Source: an uncultured Bacilli bacterium (GTDB taxonomy: Bacteria > Bacillota_I > Bacilli_A > RF39 > UBA660). Taken from it: DNA of 35,421 nucleotides. The stretch's first letter is position 1; the number at the start of each line of letters is the position of its first letter. Below the pieces are notes generated by a model. It was given only the letters and a program-made list of their open reading frames with translations, made no database searches and had not been told where the DNA came from. The stretch covers positions 1 through 35,421 of the forward strand of contig CALVRW010000035.1 in the NCBI GenBank assembly GCA_944358795.1. Direction: 5' to 3'. Shown one piece after another: positions 34,824 through 35,421 of this stretch. Position numbers and translations under genes: made by a program.

Positions 34824-35270
34824 CTACCCTTTGAAAGGGTTTTTATATTCTTTTTTAGTTAATTTATCTTTCATAATATCTTCTTTTTCTTGATCTTGTA
34901 TATATTTCCTTATCGTTGCCTCATTCAATCCCACCGTGCTTACATAATATCCTGTTGCCCAAAAATTTCTATTACCAAACTTATATTTTAAATTTGCATG
35001 TTTTTCAAACAACATTACTGTACTTTTTCCTTTTAAATATCCCATAAAACTTGACACACTGTATTTCGGTGGGATTGAAAGTAGTAAATGTACGTGGTCT
35101 GGCATAAGATGTCCTTCTTCTATTTTTACTCCTTTATATCTACATAAATTCGATATTATTTCACTTAAATCTTTTCTTAATTTATTATATATTACTTTCC
35201 TACGATACTTAGGTATAAATACTATATGATATTTGCACATCCATTTTGAATGTGATAAACTATTTGCCAG
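34824..35270 (-). CDS. tnpA: IS200-type Y1 transposase TnpA (probable CTG start)
   Basis: HUH/Y1 single-strand transposase. Visible: CKYHIVFIPKYRRKV at the first strand, the metal-binding HUH motif PDHVHLLL, and the catalytic-tyrosine helix IRKYIQDQ. The first ATG (35240) would cut off the start of the fold. In the same frame upstream the codons read LANSLSHSKW, matching the usual IS200 N-terminus MANSLSHTKW, with CTG at 35268-35270 in place of ATG and GGAG 9 bases before. A CTG start is therefore the best reading (148 residues); starting at 35240 gives 138. Minus strand; downstream the stop lies in a CCCTTT/AAAGGG palindrome. Confidence 0.85.
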   Translation of the reverse strand: MANSLSHSKWMCKYHIVFIPKYRRKVIYNKLRKDLSEIISNLCRYKGVKIEEGHLMPDHVHLLLSIPPKYSVSSFMGYLKGKSTVMLFEKHANLKYKFGNRNFWATGYYVSTVGLNEATIRKYIQDQEKEDIMKDKLTKKEYKNPFKG

Positions 35271-35338
35271 AGGGCATCGCTCCTTTCTTGGTATAATTCG
35301 GCTTGAACAACCTCATTATACCACGTCGCGATACCCTC
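35270..35338 (-). promoter_or_regulatory. tnpA promoter and start-occluding leader stem
   Basis: An extended -10, TGGTATAAT (-10 at 35315-35320), precedes tnpA. An inverted repeat, 35328-35338 (GAGGGTATCGC on minus) against 35270-35280 (GCGATGCCCTC), would form an 11-pair RNA stem with one G-U, covering the end of the ribosome site and the first base of the CTG start. The distal arm lies upstream of the internal promoter's start point, so only transcripts entering from outside would contain it. A second inverted repeat, GGTATAAT/ATTATACC, lies inside. Confidence 0.6.
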
Positions 35339-35359
35339 GTTTTACTTAAGTATTAATCT

Positions 35360-35404
35360 CACTCGCATAGCGAGTGGTTTTTTGTATCACCGCAGAGGTG
35401 ATAC
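35360..35404. repeat. hairpin pair at the 5' end of the IS200-like element
   Basis: CACTCGC, loop ATA, GCGAGTG at 35360-35376, and GTATCACC, loop GCAGA, GGTGATAC at 35384-35404. Probably the left-end structures of the element. Confidence 0.65.
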
Positions 35405-35421
35405 ATCCTAAAGGTTAATAA

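Larger units (their letters stand above)
34711..35404 (-). mobile_element. IS200-like insertion sequence (IS200/IS605 family)
   Basis: A single tnpA gene flanked by short palindromes rather than inverted terminal repeats, and no tnpB. Hairpins on the left lie at 34711-34733, 34741-34753 and 34768-34780, and on the right at 35360-35376 and 35384-35404. The limits given are those of the visible hairpins; the real right end may run past the window. Such elements transpose as single strands, using end hairpins as the recognised sites. It lies directly upstream of the TetR promoter. Confidence 0.75.

Noticed and set aside
1-35421. CRISPR array, prophage module or defence island
   Set aside because: No regular repeat-spacer pattern, no phage structural set, and no recognised defence genes; the Rpn and IS200-like units are the only mobile signals.

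Overview
The window looks like a chromosomal segment from an AT-rich, low-GC Firmicute (Bacillota), probably from the Bacilli/Erysipelotrichia side and possibly an uncultured gut lineage. Evidence: Bacillus-type division genes in Bacillus order (murG-murB-divIB ... ftsA-ftsZ), a B. subtilis-type SufU, YlmH and TagD, strong AGGAGG-type ribosome binding sites, and promoters of the TTGnnn-17-TATAAT or extended TGnTATAAT kind. TGA is used as a stop codon (for example at 8955 and 8482), so this is not a mycoplasma with the altered code. The organism name is inference. Nearly all genes lie on the minus strand; only 10931-13686 is on plus. No tRNA, rRNA or CRISPR was seen, and no gene-free stretch exceeds 300 bases.

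Layout. 1-1003: an Rpn-type PD-(D/E)XK nuclease unit. 1146-6807: the wall and division block murG, murB, divIB, tagD, ftsA, ftsZ, with internal terminators and promoters that split it into murG-murB-divIB, tagD and ftsA-ftsZ. 6861-9500: a pentapeptide-repeat protein, sufU with a coupled unknown gene, and a pair of HAD-fold genes of which one has lost its catalytic residues. 9538-10725: ftsW. 10931-13686 (+): a tiny Gly/Tyr/Cys-rich membrane peptide of the YjcZ type, peptide deformylase and an arylsulfotransferase. 13701-15990: ylmH coupled to an ABC-F ATPase, both ribosome-associated. 16062-17285: a large prepilin-like protein with a terminator in its leader. 17473-20418: a compact smc. 20532-24783: tcdA with an unknown partner, an unknown 348-residue protein, thymidine kinase with a TM2 protein, and a helicase-associated-domain repeat protein.

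24874-25961 holds a decayed gene tail abutting the second copy of the Rpn unit. 26110-27288 is a second membrane-anchored surface protein. 27316-27473 is a 6S-like small RNA with its own promoter and terminator. 27528-29905 is a ttcA-like tRNA thiolase coupled to an uncharacterised HEFLH zinc-protease-like protein. 29957-34672 is a TetR regulator with a heterodimeric ABC exporter, driven by a consensus promoter whose 17-bp spacer is itself a perfect palindrome. 34711 to the end is an IS200-like element.

Most of the window is housekeeping. The least described items are the 6S-like RNA, the HEFLH protein, the HAD enzyme/pseudoenzyme pair, the two Rpn units with a core differing only at silent sites, and the self-occluding leader of the IS200 transposase. 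I saw no convincing new defence or biosynthetic system.
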